64,000 nucleotides of DNA from Chlorobiota bacterium (GTDB taxonomy: Bacteria; Bacteroidota; Ignavibacteria; OLB7), in contig JAQBOZ010000027.1 of NCBI GenBank assembly GCA_028287785.1, positions 1 to 64,000 of the forward strand. Direction: 5' to 3'. Shown piece after piece: positions 63,988 through 64,000 of this stretch (positions within the stretch are counted from its first letter, which is position 1; the number at the start of each line of letters is the position of its first letter). The position numbers and the translations under genes are program-made. The notes beneath the pieces are model-generated. The model searched no databases, had not been told where the DNA came from, and worked only from the letters and a program-made list of their open reading frames with translations.

Positions 63988-64000
63988 ACATTCCGAGCCC

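Overview
The window reads as chromosomal DNA of a high-GC, Gram-negative member of the Bacteroidota/Chlorobiota (FCB) group. Two very large secreted proteins end in type IX secretion (T9SS) type-A sorting domains. There is a PorW/SprE-like TPR lipoprotein, several outer-membrane beta-barrel or OmpA-type proteins, and a recurring promoter pattern (TTG, 19-20 bp, TAnnTTG) close to the Bacteroidota sigma-factor consensus. The mix of high GC, T9SS sorting domains, choice-of-anchor-D (ASH) repeats and SBBP repeats would suit a Kapabacteria/Ignavibacteria-like lineage. That placement is inference: there is no rRNA in the window, and I recognised no tRNA.

Layout. 1-3.3 kb: start of an exported protein (minus), an MFS exporter, then an AT-richer, mostly gene-free stretch with a small XRE-type regulator. 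3.3-12.2 kb: two paralogous hybrid sensor kinases flanking a lipid/phosphoester block (metallophosphoesterase, diacylglycerol-kinase-like enzyme, PAP2 phosphatase). The first kinase has a visibly degenerate ATP-binding domain. 12.5-22 kb: ECF sigma factor, candidate anti-sigma factor, double-OmpA-domain protein and a 1.9-kaa T9SS-secreted protein in a row, which looks like one regulated surface module. 22-28.4 kb: housekeeping genes (GT9 glycosyltransferase, UPF0173 hydrolase, CopD-like membrane protein, Nudix hydrolase, ParA, ParB, a membrane-anchored unknown, YbgC thioesterase). 28.4-35.1 kb: four tandem paralogous GT-C membrane glycosyltransferases. 35.2-40 kb: citrate synthase, LolC/E-type permease, a cluster of short palindromes, and DNA primase. 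40.2-45.1 kb: a second T9SS giant (SBBP propeller plus Ig-like repeats). 45.4-52.1 kb: PorW-like lipoprotein, PyrK, PyrD, UvrD/PcrA helicase. 52.7-60.7 kb: an envelope block of largely unrecognised proteins (single-pass membrane protein, two beta-barrel proteins, VWA-OmpA protein, repeat lipoprotein) with structured intergenic regions. 60.8-64 kb: glutamine-dependent NAD+ synthetase and a sugar nucleotidyltransferase.

The most system-like regions are the 52.7-60.7 kb envelope block and the 12.5-22 kb sigma/anti-sigma/OmpA/T9SS-cargo module. The first could be part of the secretion or gliding apparatus, or a separate cell-envelope complex; no member shows a diagnostic T9SS core signature by eye. 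The four-gene GT-C array and the degenerate hybrid kinase are the next most unusual. I saw no CRISPR array, insertion sequence or prophage. Long open frames antisense to real genes are common here because of the high GC and were discarded.
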